Positions 1 through 5,033 of a stretch of 5,033 nucleotides of DNA are shown piece by piece; position 1 is the stretch's first letter; each line of letters starts with the position of its first letter. Below the pieces are notes generated by a model. It was not told the origin of the DNA, searched no databases, and was given only the letters and a program-made list of their open reading frames with translations. The translations under genes and the position numbers were made by a program. Origin of the DNA: Pseudomonadota bacterium (GTDB lineage: Bacteria > Desulfobacterota > Desulfobacteria > Desulfobacterales > RPRI01). The stretch lies in the NCBI GenBank assembly GCA_018819005.1, contig JAHJQU010000492.1, positions 1-5,033 of the forward strand, in the 5' to 3' direction.

Positions 1-420
1 GAGCTTGAATATTTAAAGAAAGTTGAAAGACCTGCGAATATCAAATCAATCGAGGAAGCCAGGGCTCACGGCGATCTTTCTGAAAATGCCGAATTTGCGG
101 CTGCCAAAGAACGCCAAGCATATCTGCAATGCCGCATTGGCGAACTCATGTATAAACTGGGCAACGCAGATATAATTGATCCGAGTTCACTGTCGAAAGA
201 CCGGGCTGTATTCGGGTGCACCGTAATCCTTGAAAATATTGATGTCGGCGAAAGCATAGAATATCAGCTCGTGGGACCTGATGAGTCGGATATTGAAAAA
301 GGACGCATATCAGTTTCTTCGCCTCTTGGGAGAGCCCTTTTAGGGAAAAAATCGGGTGAAGAGATAGTATTGGATGCGCCCGGCGGAAAAAGATATTATG
401 AGCTGGTTGAAATATTGTAA
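1..420 (+). CDS. greA: Transcription elongation factor GreA, 5'-truncated by window edge
   Basis: GreA inserts its N-terminal coiled coil into the secondary channel of RNA polymerase and stimulates cleavage of backtracked RNA. The frame is open from base 1 and gives 139 residues before TAA at 418-420. Aligned from memory with the 158-residue E. coli protein, about 16 N-terminal residues lie outside the window. The coiled-coil tip is clear: the motif ARAHGDLSENAEF carries the two acidic residues (visible residues D25 and E28, equivalent to E. coli D41 and E44) that coordinate the catalytic Mg ion. The C-terminal FKBP-like domain follows, with VGPDESD, ISVSSPLGRALLGK and the terminal PGGKRYYELVEIL, which favours GreA over GreB. 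It lies 39 nt upstream of rpoZ, so the two RNA polymerase-associated genes are probably co-transcribed. The start codon and promoter are not visible. Identification is firm. Confidence 0.96.
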   Translation, partial: ELEYLKKVERPANIKSIEEARAHGDLSENAEFAAAKERQAYLQCRIGELMYKLGNADIIDPSSLSKDRAVFGCTVILENIDVGESIEYQLVGPDESDIEKGRISVSSPLGRALLGKKSGEEIVLDAPGGKRYYELVEIL

Positions 421-447
421 TTTTTAATCAAGCCAATAAAGCATGAT

Positions 448-452
448 GGAGG
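448..452 (+). promoter_or_regulatory. Shine-Dalgarno site for rpoZ (GGAGG)
   Basis: A full GGAGG core lies 7 nt upstream of the GTG at 460. This spacing supports the non-ATG start, which also gives the expected MARITIED-type N-terminus of omega. Confidence 0.8.
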
Positions 453-459
453 TTATATC

Positions 460-660
460 GTGGCAAGAATAACAATTGAAGACTGCATCAAGAAAGTGCC
501 GAATCGTTTTTTGCTTGTTAACATGGTTGCAAAAAGGGTCCGGCAGATCCGTGAAGGATCTGAGTACCTTGTCAGAGCCCCGAAGAATGAAGATATCGTT
601 GTTGCATTAAGAGAAATAGCAGCAGGTAAAATCATTCTCAAGGAAGATAATAAAGAGTAA
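460..660 (+). CDS. rpoZ: DNA-directed RNA polymerase omega subunit (GTG start)
   Basis: Omega is the small RNA polymerase subunit that clamps the beta' C-terminal region, helps core assembly and, in proteobacteria, forms part of one ppGpp-binding site. The 66-residue product starts MARITIEDC and contains the family core NRFLLVNMVAKRVRQI (about residues 15-30) followed by VVALREIAAGKI (about 47-58), matching the NRFxLV...ALREIxxG pattern of RpoZ. It is shorter than the 91-residue E. coli protein but lacks only the variable C-terminal tail, so it is not a fragment. The GTG start is supported by GGAGG at 448-452. It sits between greA (39-nt gap) and the ttcA-like gene (19-nt gap), which suggests one transcript. 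Identification is firm. Confidence 0.94.
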   Translation: MARITIEDCIKKVPNRFLLVNMVAKRVRQIREGSEYLVRAPKNEDIVVALREIAAGKIILKEDNKE

Positions 661-679
661 ACTCGATGATTAAAATTCC

Positions 680-1411
680 TTGCCGATAAGAAACAATACA
701 TACAAGGTGCTTAACAGGGCTGTTGGCAGAGCTTTGCACCGGTATGAAATGATAGCCGACGGAGACAGAATTGTTGTAGGACTGTCGGGAGGTAAAGACA
801 GCTTAACGCTTTTATCGCTTCTTCAGGAACGCCAGGTTCGTGTGCCGGTTAAATATGAGTTGTTTCCTGTTCATATCGATCCGGGATTTGAGGGTGGATT
901 CGCTGAAGAGCTTCAAACTTATTGTAATGATGCTGGGTTTACATTAAGGATTGAATTTACAGATTACGGGATTATAAGCCACAGTTCTTTGAATCGTGAA
1001 AACCCCTGTTTTTTATGTTCAAGATTGCGCAGGAAGAGGCTTTTTGAAATTGCCCGCGAACTGGGATGTACAAAGCTTGCTCTGGGTCACAATCAGGATG
1101 ACATAATTGAAACCTTGTTTCTGAACATATGTTATGCAGGTGAAATCAGCACCATGACTCCCAGCCAGGCATTTTTCAATAACAGGCTTTTCATTATAAG
1201 ACCGCTTGCTTTTGCAGGTGAAGATATTATCAGTCGTTATGTGAAAGATAACGGACTTCCTGTTTTTACGAACCAGTGCCCATCCGCAAAAGTATCAAAA
1301 AGACGGGAGATGAAGGCTCTGTTGAACCAGTTGTACATCAGCAATAAAAAGATAAGAGGGAACATCTTCAGATCATTGAGTCATGTAAAAACTGAATACC
1401 TGTTGAAGTGA
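680..1411 (+). CDS. ttcA: TtcA-family tRNA 2-thiocytidine biosynthesis protein (TTG start)
   Basis: TtcA is a cytoplasmic ATP-dependent, iron-sulfur enzyme that converts cytidine 32 to 2-thiocytidine in certain tRNAs. The 243-residue product has an N-terminal HUP/PP-loop domain with the ATP pyrophosphatase motif SGGKDS at residues 36-41. It then has the CxxC pair C110/C113 in NPCFLCSRLRR, the block LALGHNQDDIIETLFLN (about 133-149), and a single downstream Cys (C200 in TNQCPSA). These match the three cluster-binding Cys of E. coli TtcA (C122, C125, C222). The zinc-finger Cys pairs of the related TtuA thiolase are absent. It is shorter than E. coli TtcA (311 aa) but contains the whole core. 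The start is TTG at 680, the only start after the in-frame stop at 671-673 that retains the usual LNRAVGRA N-terminal helix with its lead-in. GTG at 707 is an alternative. No convincing ribosome site precedes either, so initiation may rely on coupling to rpoZ. The exact tRNA substrate is inferred from the family. Confidence 0.88.
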   Translation: MPIRNNTYKVLNRAVGRALHRYEMIADGDRIVVGLSGGKDSLTLLSLLQERQVRVPVKYELFPVHIDPGFEGGFAEELQTYCNDAGFTLRIEFTDYGIISHSSLNRENPCFLCSRLRRKRLFEIARELGCTKLALGHNQDDIIETLFLNICYAGEISTMTPSQAFFNNRLFIIRPLAFAGEDIISRYVKDNGLPVFTNQCPSAKVSKRREMKALLNQLYISNKKIRGNIFRSLSHVKTEYLLK

Positions 1412-1436
1412 GACGAAAGGCGGAAGGGAAAACCGG

Positions 1437-1562
1437 TGATCAGTTATCAGTGATCAGTTCCAAGAAACCAGAGACTAAAGTTCGATGTACAATGCACGAA
1501 CAACGATCCACGATCAACGAAGTACGATATCCGATGTGCGAGATACGATCAACGAACAACGA
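1437..1562. repeat. Short-direct-repeat-rich spacer between ttcA and folE2
   Basis: The 190-nt gap between the two genes is mostly short imperfect direct repeats. The first block has TGATCAGTT at 1437-1445 and again at 1451-1459 (14-nt period, separated by ATCAG), each containing the palindrome TGATCA. The second block is built on variants of ACGA and ACGATC: the 12-mer ACGATCAACGAA occurs at 1510-1521 and 1545-1556, and the 11-mer ACGAACAACGA at 1496-1506 and 1552-1562, with degenerate copies between them. The tract is open in two + frames and on part of the - strand, but the translations are repeat-derived and show no family. From memory, similar ATCAGT- and ACGA-type spacer repeats occur between genes in other environmental bacterial genomes. 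I infer a dispersed intergenic repeat and not a gene. It has no CRISPR architecture. Confidence 0.7.
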
Positions 1563-1601
1563 AATACGGATTCGGACCGTCAAGAGAATGAAAGAGTGGC
1601 A

Positions 1602-2372
1602 ATGAAAGATATCCAGAGCCAGCGGGATTATAGAAACATACCGATCAATAAGGTCGGTATTAAAAACATCCGTTATCCGATAACGGTTCTTGACCGGCGC
1701 AACAGCGTTCAGAATACAGTTGCGACTATCAACATGTACGTTGATTTGCCCCATAAATATAAGGGGACTCATATGAGCCGTTTTGTCGAGCTTCTTCACC
1801 TTTTCCGGCCTGAAGTCTCATTGAAGAACATAGCTGCCATATTAAACCAGATGAAACAGCATCTTAATGCCGAATCGGCGCATATAGAGGCTACATTCCC
1901 ATATTTTATAGAGAAAAAAGCTCCTGTCAGCAAGTCCCCTGGCCTTATGGATTATACATGCAGGATAATAGGGTCTAGTCATCCGGGCGATAAAATTGAT
2001 ATTATATCTGAAGTAATCGTCCCGATTTCATCCGTATGCCCCTGCTCAAAAGAGATAAGCGAAACAGGAGCGCATAATCAGCGGGGTGAAGTCAGGCTCT
2101 CTACAAGGTTTAAGAAATTCATATGGATGGAAGACATGATAGAACTTATTGAGAACTCGGCTTCCTGTGATGTCTTTTCGGTTTTAAAGAGGGTTGATGA
2201 GAAATGCGTAACCGAGAAGGCTTTTTCAAATCCCAAATTTGTTGAAGATATAGTGCGTGATATAGCGGAGAAACTGAATAAGGATGATAATATAACCTGG
2301 TTTTCGGTAAGCGCTGAAAATTTCGAGTCTATCCATAACCATAACGCCTACGCGCATATCACCAGTTCGTGA
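1602..2372 (+). CDS. folE2: GTP cyclohydrolase IB, FolE2 type
   Basis: FolE2 (COG1469, related to archaeal MptA) converts GTP to 7,8-dihydroneopterin triphosphate, the first step of folate synthesis and the entry to queuosine-type pathways, using a metal other than the strict Zn of FolE. From ATG 1602 the product has 256 residues, about the family length. Diagnostic blocks are GTHMSRFVELL (55-65), the active-site segment VCPCSKEISETGAHNQRG (145-162, with C146/C148 as the nucleophile/metal-ligand region and H158), a conserved Glu in MIELIENSAS (about 179-188), and the C-terminal SIHNHNAYA (243-251). The frame stays open upstream to 1485, but that extension is encoded by the repeat tract and is not FolE2-like. 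The ATG at 1602 gives the expected DYRNIPINKVGI start and has AAAGAG 5 nt upstream; GTG at 1596 is a minor alternative. It probably reads on from the greA-rpoZ-ttcA transcript, unless a promoter is hidden in the repeat spacer. Identification is firm; the start is moderately sure. Confidence 0.93.
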   Translation: MKDIQSQRDYRNIPINKVGIKNIRYPITVLDRRNSVQNTVATINMYVDLPHKYKGTHMSRFVELLHLFRPEVSLKNIAAILNQMKQHLNAESAHIEATFPYFIEKKAPVSKSPGLMDYTCRIIGSSHPGDKIDIISEVIVPISSVCPCSKEISETGAHNQRGEVRLSTRFKKFIWMEDMIELIENSASCDVFSVLKRVDEKCVTEKAFSNPKFVEDIVRDIAEKLNKDDNITWFSVSAENFESIHNHNAYAHITSS

Positions 2373-2381
2373 TTCGAAGAA

Positions 2382-2407
2382 GCGGTCTGTGAATTTCCCG
2401 CCTTTTT
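2382..2407 (+). terminator. Weak candidate intrinsic terminator after folE2
   Basis: GCGG at 2382-2385 can pair with CCGC at 2398-2401 across a 12-nt loop, followed by CTTTTT. It lies 10 nt after the folE2 stop, as expected for the end of the upstream operon. The stem is only 4 bp and the loop is long, so this is a position-supported guess. Confidence 0.3.
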
Positions 2408-2449
2408 AAAATCCTGATATTTATTCTCCTTGTCTCAGATCATAACCAC

Positions 2450-2467
2450 TGAAAATTTATATTTTCA
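2450..2467. promoter_or_regulatory. AT-rich dyad abutting the -35 box; candidate operator
   Basis: TGAAAAT (2450-2456) and ATTTTCA (2461-2467) form a perfect 7-bp inverted repeat around a TTAT spacer. The right arm ends on the base immediately before TTGACA. The position fits a regulator-binding site for the downstream oxidoreductase gene, but no regulator gene is visible and the motif is not one I can assign. It lacks a following T-tract or GC stem, so a terminator is less likely. Confidence 0.4.
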
Positions 2468-2495
2468 TTGACAAAAAGCAAATCCCTATCATAAA
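2468..2495 (+). promoter_or_regulatory. Candidate sigma70-type promoter for the glcD-glcE gene
   Basis: A perfect TTGACA -35 box at 2468-2473 is followed after 16 nt by CATAAA (2490-2495), matching TATAAT at 4 of 6 positions. This predicts a start near 2502 and a leader of about 70 nt before the ATG at 2574. It lies in the only sizeable gap upstream of the gene and downstream of the candidate terminator. Confidence 0.55.
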
Positions 2496-2523
2496 TTCCG
2501 TCGAACCATGCACCGATCAATTT

Positions 2524-2532
2524 AGGGAGGAG
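2524..2532 (+). promoter_or_regulatory. Strong Shine-Dalgarno sequence (AGGGAGGAG)
   Basis: This purine run contains GGAGG. It is 12 nt upstream of the mini-ORF ATG at 2545 but 41 nt upstream of the GlcD start at 2574, too far to serve that start directly without folding or coupling. An in-frame TAG at 2523-2525 closes the main frame just before it. Confidence 0.6.
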
Positions 2533-2544
2533 TAAGATCTCATC

Positions 2545-2586
2545 ATGACAACCACCAACTGCGGTTCGATCCTATGGACACAGTGA
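2545..2586 (+). CDS. Possible 13-residue leader peptide overlapping the oxidoreductase start
   Basis: An ATG 12 nt downstream of AGGGAGGAG opens a 13-codon frame (MTTTNCGSILWTQ) ending with TGA at 2584-2586, 13 nt past the first base of the ATG at 2574 used by the large downstream gene. The frames differ. The arrangement would suit translational coupling, with ribosomes finishing the mini-ORF re-initiating at 2574. I see no amino-acid run of the kind used in attenuators. It may instead be a chance ORF, or mark a sequencing indel that hides a longer N-terminus. Function is unknown. Confidence 0.3.
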   Translation: MTTTNCGSILWTQ

Positions 2587-5033
2587 TACCACGTGACCTG
2601 ATCAAAAACCTGCGACGGATCGTGGGCGAGCGCTATGTCGCCGAGTCCCGAACCGCCACCGAACTGTACTCCTATGACGGATCCATGGCCAGGGGAACGC
2701 CCGGGGCTGTGGTGTTTCCGGGCGATGAGGACGAGACAGCCGCAGTCATCAAAGAGGCGACCCGGGCCGGGGTGCCGTTTGTGCCACGGGGATTCGGCAC
2801 CAATCTGTCTGGGGGCACGGTCCTGCCCTATGGCGGGCTTACGATCTGCCTCGCGCGGCTCAACCGCATCCTCGGAATCTTCCCCAACCGCCGCACGGCC
2901 GTGGTCCAGCCCGGAGTGACCAACCTGGAACTGCAAAACGCTTTGGCGCCGCTGGGCTTTTTCTACGCACCGGACCCTGCCAGCCAGAAGGTTGCCACCC
3001 TCGGAGGAAACGTGGGCGAAAACTCGGGGGGGCCCCGCTGTCTAAGGTATGGGGTCACCACCAACCATGTGATCGGTCTGCAAGTCATTCTTGCCGACGG
3101 GCAGATCCTGCACCTGGGTTCAGCGGCCTATGATCCTTCCGGATACGATCTGCGGGGGTTGCTCATCGGCAGCGAGGGGACCCTGGCTGTGGTGACCGAG
3201 ATCACCGTGCGCATCATGCCCACGCCTGAAAAGGTGATCACCCAATTGGCGGTTTACGACGACGTGGCCGATGCGGCCCGGTCGGTGGCCGATATCATCG
3301 CCGCGGGGATCGTTCCGGCCACACTGGAGATGATGGACGCCCGGATCATCCAGGCGGTCGAGGATAGTTACACCTGCGGCTATCCGCGTGACGCCGCAGC
3401 CGTTTTGATCATCGAGGTGGAAGGACCCGCGGTCGGGCTGGATGAGCAGGCCCGAAACATCCGGGCGATATGTACGGCTAACCACTGCCGGGAAATCCGC
3501 GATGCAGCCACGGCCGCGGAACGCAACCGGCTGTGGGAGGGACGCCGCGGGGCCTTCGGGGCTGTGGCTCGGCTGGCCCCAAACTACCTGGTCAACGACT
3601 GCACGGTGCCGCGGACCCTGCTGCCCGAGGCACTGGCTCAGGTGGCTACTATCGTGAAGGCCCACGGTTTTGTTCACGGCAACGTTTTCCATGCCGGTGA
3701 CGGAAACCTTCACCCTCTTCTCCTCTTCGACTCGCGTGACGCCGACCAACTCAAGCGGGTCCACGAGGCAGGATGGCAGATCATGAAGGCCTGCGTGGCC
3801 TTAGGGGGCACCATTTCGGGCGAACATGGCATCGGACGAGAAAAAATGGAGGCGATGCGGCTGGTATTTTCCGATGAAGACATTGATGCCCAGCGCTGCC
3901 TTAAGGATGCCTTTGACCCGACCCATGTGGTTAATCCCGGAAAAATATTTCCTGACACCTCCCAGCCCTTTGCCTTCAAAGACCAGGCGGCCTGGTCCGG
4001 GCCGGGAGATTTGCTGACACCTGCGGAAAATGGGATAGCCGAACAGGTTCAACAGGCCTTGGCCGCGGGTCAGACCCTTGTACCTGTCGGCAGCGGGTCC
4101 CTGTCTGACTTCGGCAATCTGCCTACCCGTCCCGGCCTGCCTTTGAAGACCGATGCGCTTTGCGTTCTGCTCGATCTTGATCCCTCCAACCAGTATGTCA
4201 CTGTCGGGGCAGGGATGACCCTGGGCGACATTCAGAAGGCTCTGGCTCCCCATAACCAATGGATTGCACTGCGACCGGCCTTTGATCTGCTGAAACGCAC
4301 CATCGGAGGGATAACGGCGATGGGGGCCTGCGGACCCGAGCGCTTCTTCTACGGTGCGCCGCGTGAGCTGCTGCTGGGTCTGCGTTTTATCGATGGTCGC
4401 GGCTGGTTGATCAGCGCCGGCGGCAAGGTCGTCAAAAATGTGGCCGGCTACGATATGACCCGCCTCCTGGCCGGTTCGGCCGGAACTTTGGGACTGATCA
4501 TCCGTGTAACCCTACGGACGGCCACCTGCCCGCAGCGCTGCGCCGCCATTTCCGCTACCGGCACACTGGATGCCTGTGCAAACCTTGCCACGTCGGTGCT
4601 CGGATCACATCTTGGGGCGGTGTTCGCTGCAGCCGTGCCCGAAACCGGCAGCGCTTGCTGGCGGCTACACTTGGGTTTTGAAGGCTTCAGTAAAACAGTG
4701 GCCTCCCAACTAGCCCAGGTCCAGGCCCTGTTCGCCGGAGCCGGTTTCGGATCTGAGCGCACCGACGATTACGACGTTTGGTTCGGGCCCTTTGCCGAGC
4801 CGTTTGCGGCAATCGCAGGCCATCCTTATGCCCTTCGCGTCGGGACGCCGCCGGACCTTGTGGCGGAAGCTGCCCGGCTCATAACCCTGCAGGGGCCGGC
4901 CGGGCCGATACTTGTCGATTTCGGGTGCGGGCGGATCCTGGCGGGAATAGATCGAATGACCGACGATTCATGGAAAGAGTTGGGCCGGCGGATTCATGAA
5001 CTGGAGGGCCACGTCGTTCTGGAAAAAGCCCCC
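2574..5033 (+). CDS. GlcD-GlcE fusion: FAD-linked 2-hydroxyacid (glycolate/D-lactate type) dehydrogenase, 3'-truncated
   Basis: The frame is open for 820 codons from ATG 2574 to the window edge with no stop. Residues 1-462 are a complete GlcD-like flavoprotein. The FAD-binding PCMH-type domain has PRGFGTNLSGG (71-81), PDPAS (133-137), GGNVGENSGGPRCLRYG (144-160) and GSEGTLAVVTE (199-209). The FAD-oxidase C-terminal domain has NDCTVPR (341-347), FHAGDGNLHP (372-381), SGEHGIG (415-421) and NPGKIF (454-459). After a linker of about 25 residues, from about 487 a second FAD-binding domain resembles GlcE: VGSGS near 505-509, RTIGGITAMGACGPERFFYG (575-594), and GGKVVKNVAGYDMTRLLAGSAGTLG (616-640). 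By comparison with E. coli GlcE (350 aa), about 45-50 residues remain beyond the window. In E. coli, GlcD, GlcE and the Fe-S protein GlcF together oxidise glycolate and pass electrons to the membrane; D-lactate dehydrogenases share the GlcD fold, so the substrate is open. No signal peptide or membrane segment is seen. A GlcF-like partner is expected downstream. Base composition is much more GC-rich than the genes to the left. Confidence 0.9.
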   Translation, partial: MDTVIPRDLIKNLRRIVGERYVAESRTATELYSYDGSMARGTPGAVVFPGDEDETAAVIKEATRAGVPFVPRGFGTNLSGGTVLPYGGLTICLARLNRILGIFPNRRTAVVQPGVTNLELQNALAPLGFFYAPDPASQKVATLGGNVGENSGGPRCLRYGVTTNHVIGLQVILADGQILHLGSAAYDPSGYDLRGLLIGSEGTLAVVTEITVRIMPTPEKVITQLAVYDDVADAARSVADIIAAGIVPATLEMMDARIIQAVEDSYTCGYPRDAAAVLIIEVEGPAVGLDEQARNIRAICTANHCREIRDAATAAERNRLWEGRRGAFGAVARLAPNYLVNDCTVPRTLLPEALAQVATIVKAHGFVHGNVFHAGDGNLHPLLLFDSRDADQLKRVHEAGWQIMKACVALGGTISGEHGIGREKMEAMRLVFSDEDIDAQRCLKDAFDPTHVVNPGKIFPDTSQPFAFKDQAAWSGPGDLLTPAENGIAEQVQQALAAGQTLVPVGSGSLSDFGNLPTRPGLPLKTDALCVLLDLDPSNQYVTVGAGMTLGDIQKALAPHNQWIALRPAFDLLKRTIGGITAMGACGPERFFYGAPRELLLGLRFIDGRGWLISAGGKVVKNVAGYDMTRLLAGSAGTLGLIIRVTLRTATCPQRCAAISATGTLDACANLATSVLGSHLGAVFAAAVPETGSACWRLHLGFEGFSKTVASQLAQVQALFAGAGFGSERTDDYDVWFGPFAEPFAAIAGHPYALRVGTPPDLVAEAARLITLQGPAGPILVDFGCGRILAGIDRMTDDSWKELGRRIHELEGHVVLEKAP

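Larger units (their letters stand above)
2373..2573. other. Intergenic region at the composition boundary
   Basis: This 201-nt gap separates the AT-rich housekeeping genes from the GC-rich oxidoreductase. It is itself AT-rich to about 2500 and holds the candidate terminator, dyad, promoter and Shine-Dalgarno listed separately. I see no tRNA, integrase site, target-site duplication or IS end in it. Confidence 0.6.

Noticed and set aside
1437..1562. CRISPR array
   Set aside because: The repeats are 9-12 nt, irregularly spaced and partly overlapping, with no constant 25-40 nt repeat/spacer alternation and no cas genes.
1408..1605. A 65-codon + strand frame across the spacer after ttcA
   Set aside because: Its translation consists of degenerate repeat units (RSTINEVR-like), there is no ribosome site or known family, and it overlaps the folE2 start. 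It is the repeat tract read in another frame.
1440..1799. A 119-codon - strand frame over the repeats and the folE2 5' end
   Set aside because: It is antisense to well-supported folE2 coding sequence and repeats and resembles no family.
2450..2467. The AT dyad as the terminator of folE2
   Set aside because: The stem is entirely A/T except one G-C pair, there is no downstream U-run, and it abuts a consensus -35 box. An operator is a better fit.
2635..2919. Short + strand frames (2635-2919, 3442-3657, 3826-4017, 4778-4999) as separate small genes
   Set aside because: They lie out of frame inside the fusion gene and show P/R/S/G-rich translations typical of shifted GC-rich coding sequence.
3120..3764. 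A 214-codon - strand frame, and other - strand frames at 2517-2936, 3801-4259 and 4448-4762
   Set aside because: All are antisense to the continuous GlcD-GlcE frame with its clear motifs. Long antisense frames are expected in GC-rich coding DNA, and their translations are low-complexity.
3950..4060. Possible split of the fusion into separate glcD and glcE genes
   Set aside because: I translated the region codon by codon: no stop lies between the NPGKIF end of the GlcD part and the GlcE part, and no ATG with a ribosome site marks a second start.

Overview
The window looks like a bacterial chromosome fragment, most likely from an anaerobic deltaproteobacterium (Desulfobacterota-like). That guess rests on protein flavour (a compact TtcA with close-set Cys motifs, a FolE2-type GTP cyclohydrolase, a GlcD/GlcE-type flavoprotein) and not on any taxonomic marker, so it is tentative. 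All recognisable genes are on the + strand.

Left part (1-2372), AT-rich and housekeeping: the 3' end of greA (transcript cleavage factor), rpoZ (RNA polymerase omega subunit), a ttcA-family tRNA 2-thiolation enzyme, and folE2 (GTP cyclohydrolase IB). The first three are tightly packed (39- and 19-nt gaps) and probably co-transcribed. folE2 is separated from ttcA by a 190-nt spacer filled with short, imperfect direct repeats. The genes link RNA polymerase function, tRNA modification and folate/pterin synthesis, but apart from co-transcription there is no direct biochemical link between them.

Intergenic region (2373-2573): a weak candidate terminator, an AT-rich perfect dyad directly abutting a TTGACA -35 box, a plausible -10, and a strong purine-rich Shine-Dalgarno sequence. 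That Shine-Dalgarno sits upstream of a 13-codon mini-ORF which overlaps the start of the next gene.

Right part (2574-5033), GC-rich: one uninterrupted reading frame of 820 codons, still open at the window edge. It encodes a GlcD-like FAD-linked 2-hydroxyacid dehydrogenase fused to a GlcE-like FAD-binding domain. In E. coli these are two separate subunits of glycolate dehydrogenase. The gene has no stop codon inside the window, so a search for complete ORFs would miss it. Composition changes sharply from roughly 32-42% GC in sampled lines on the left to roughly 62-70% on the right. This could reflect horizontal acquisition or a chimeric assembly join near 2400-2570.

I did not find CRISPR arrays, tRNA/rRNA genes, transposases or a clearly novel defence or mobile system. 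The most noteworthy items are the GlcD-GlcE fusion with its unusual leader, the compositional boundary, and the repeat-filled spacer.
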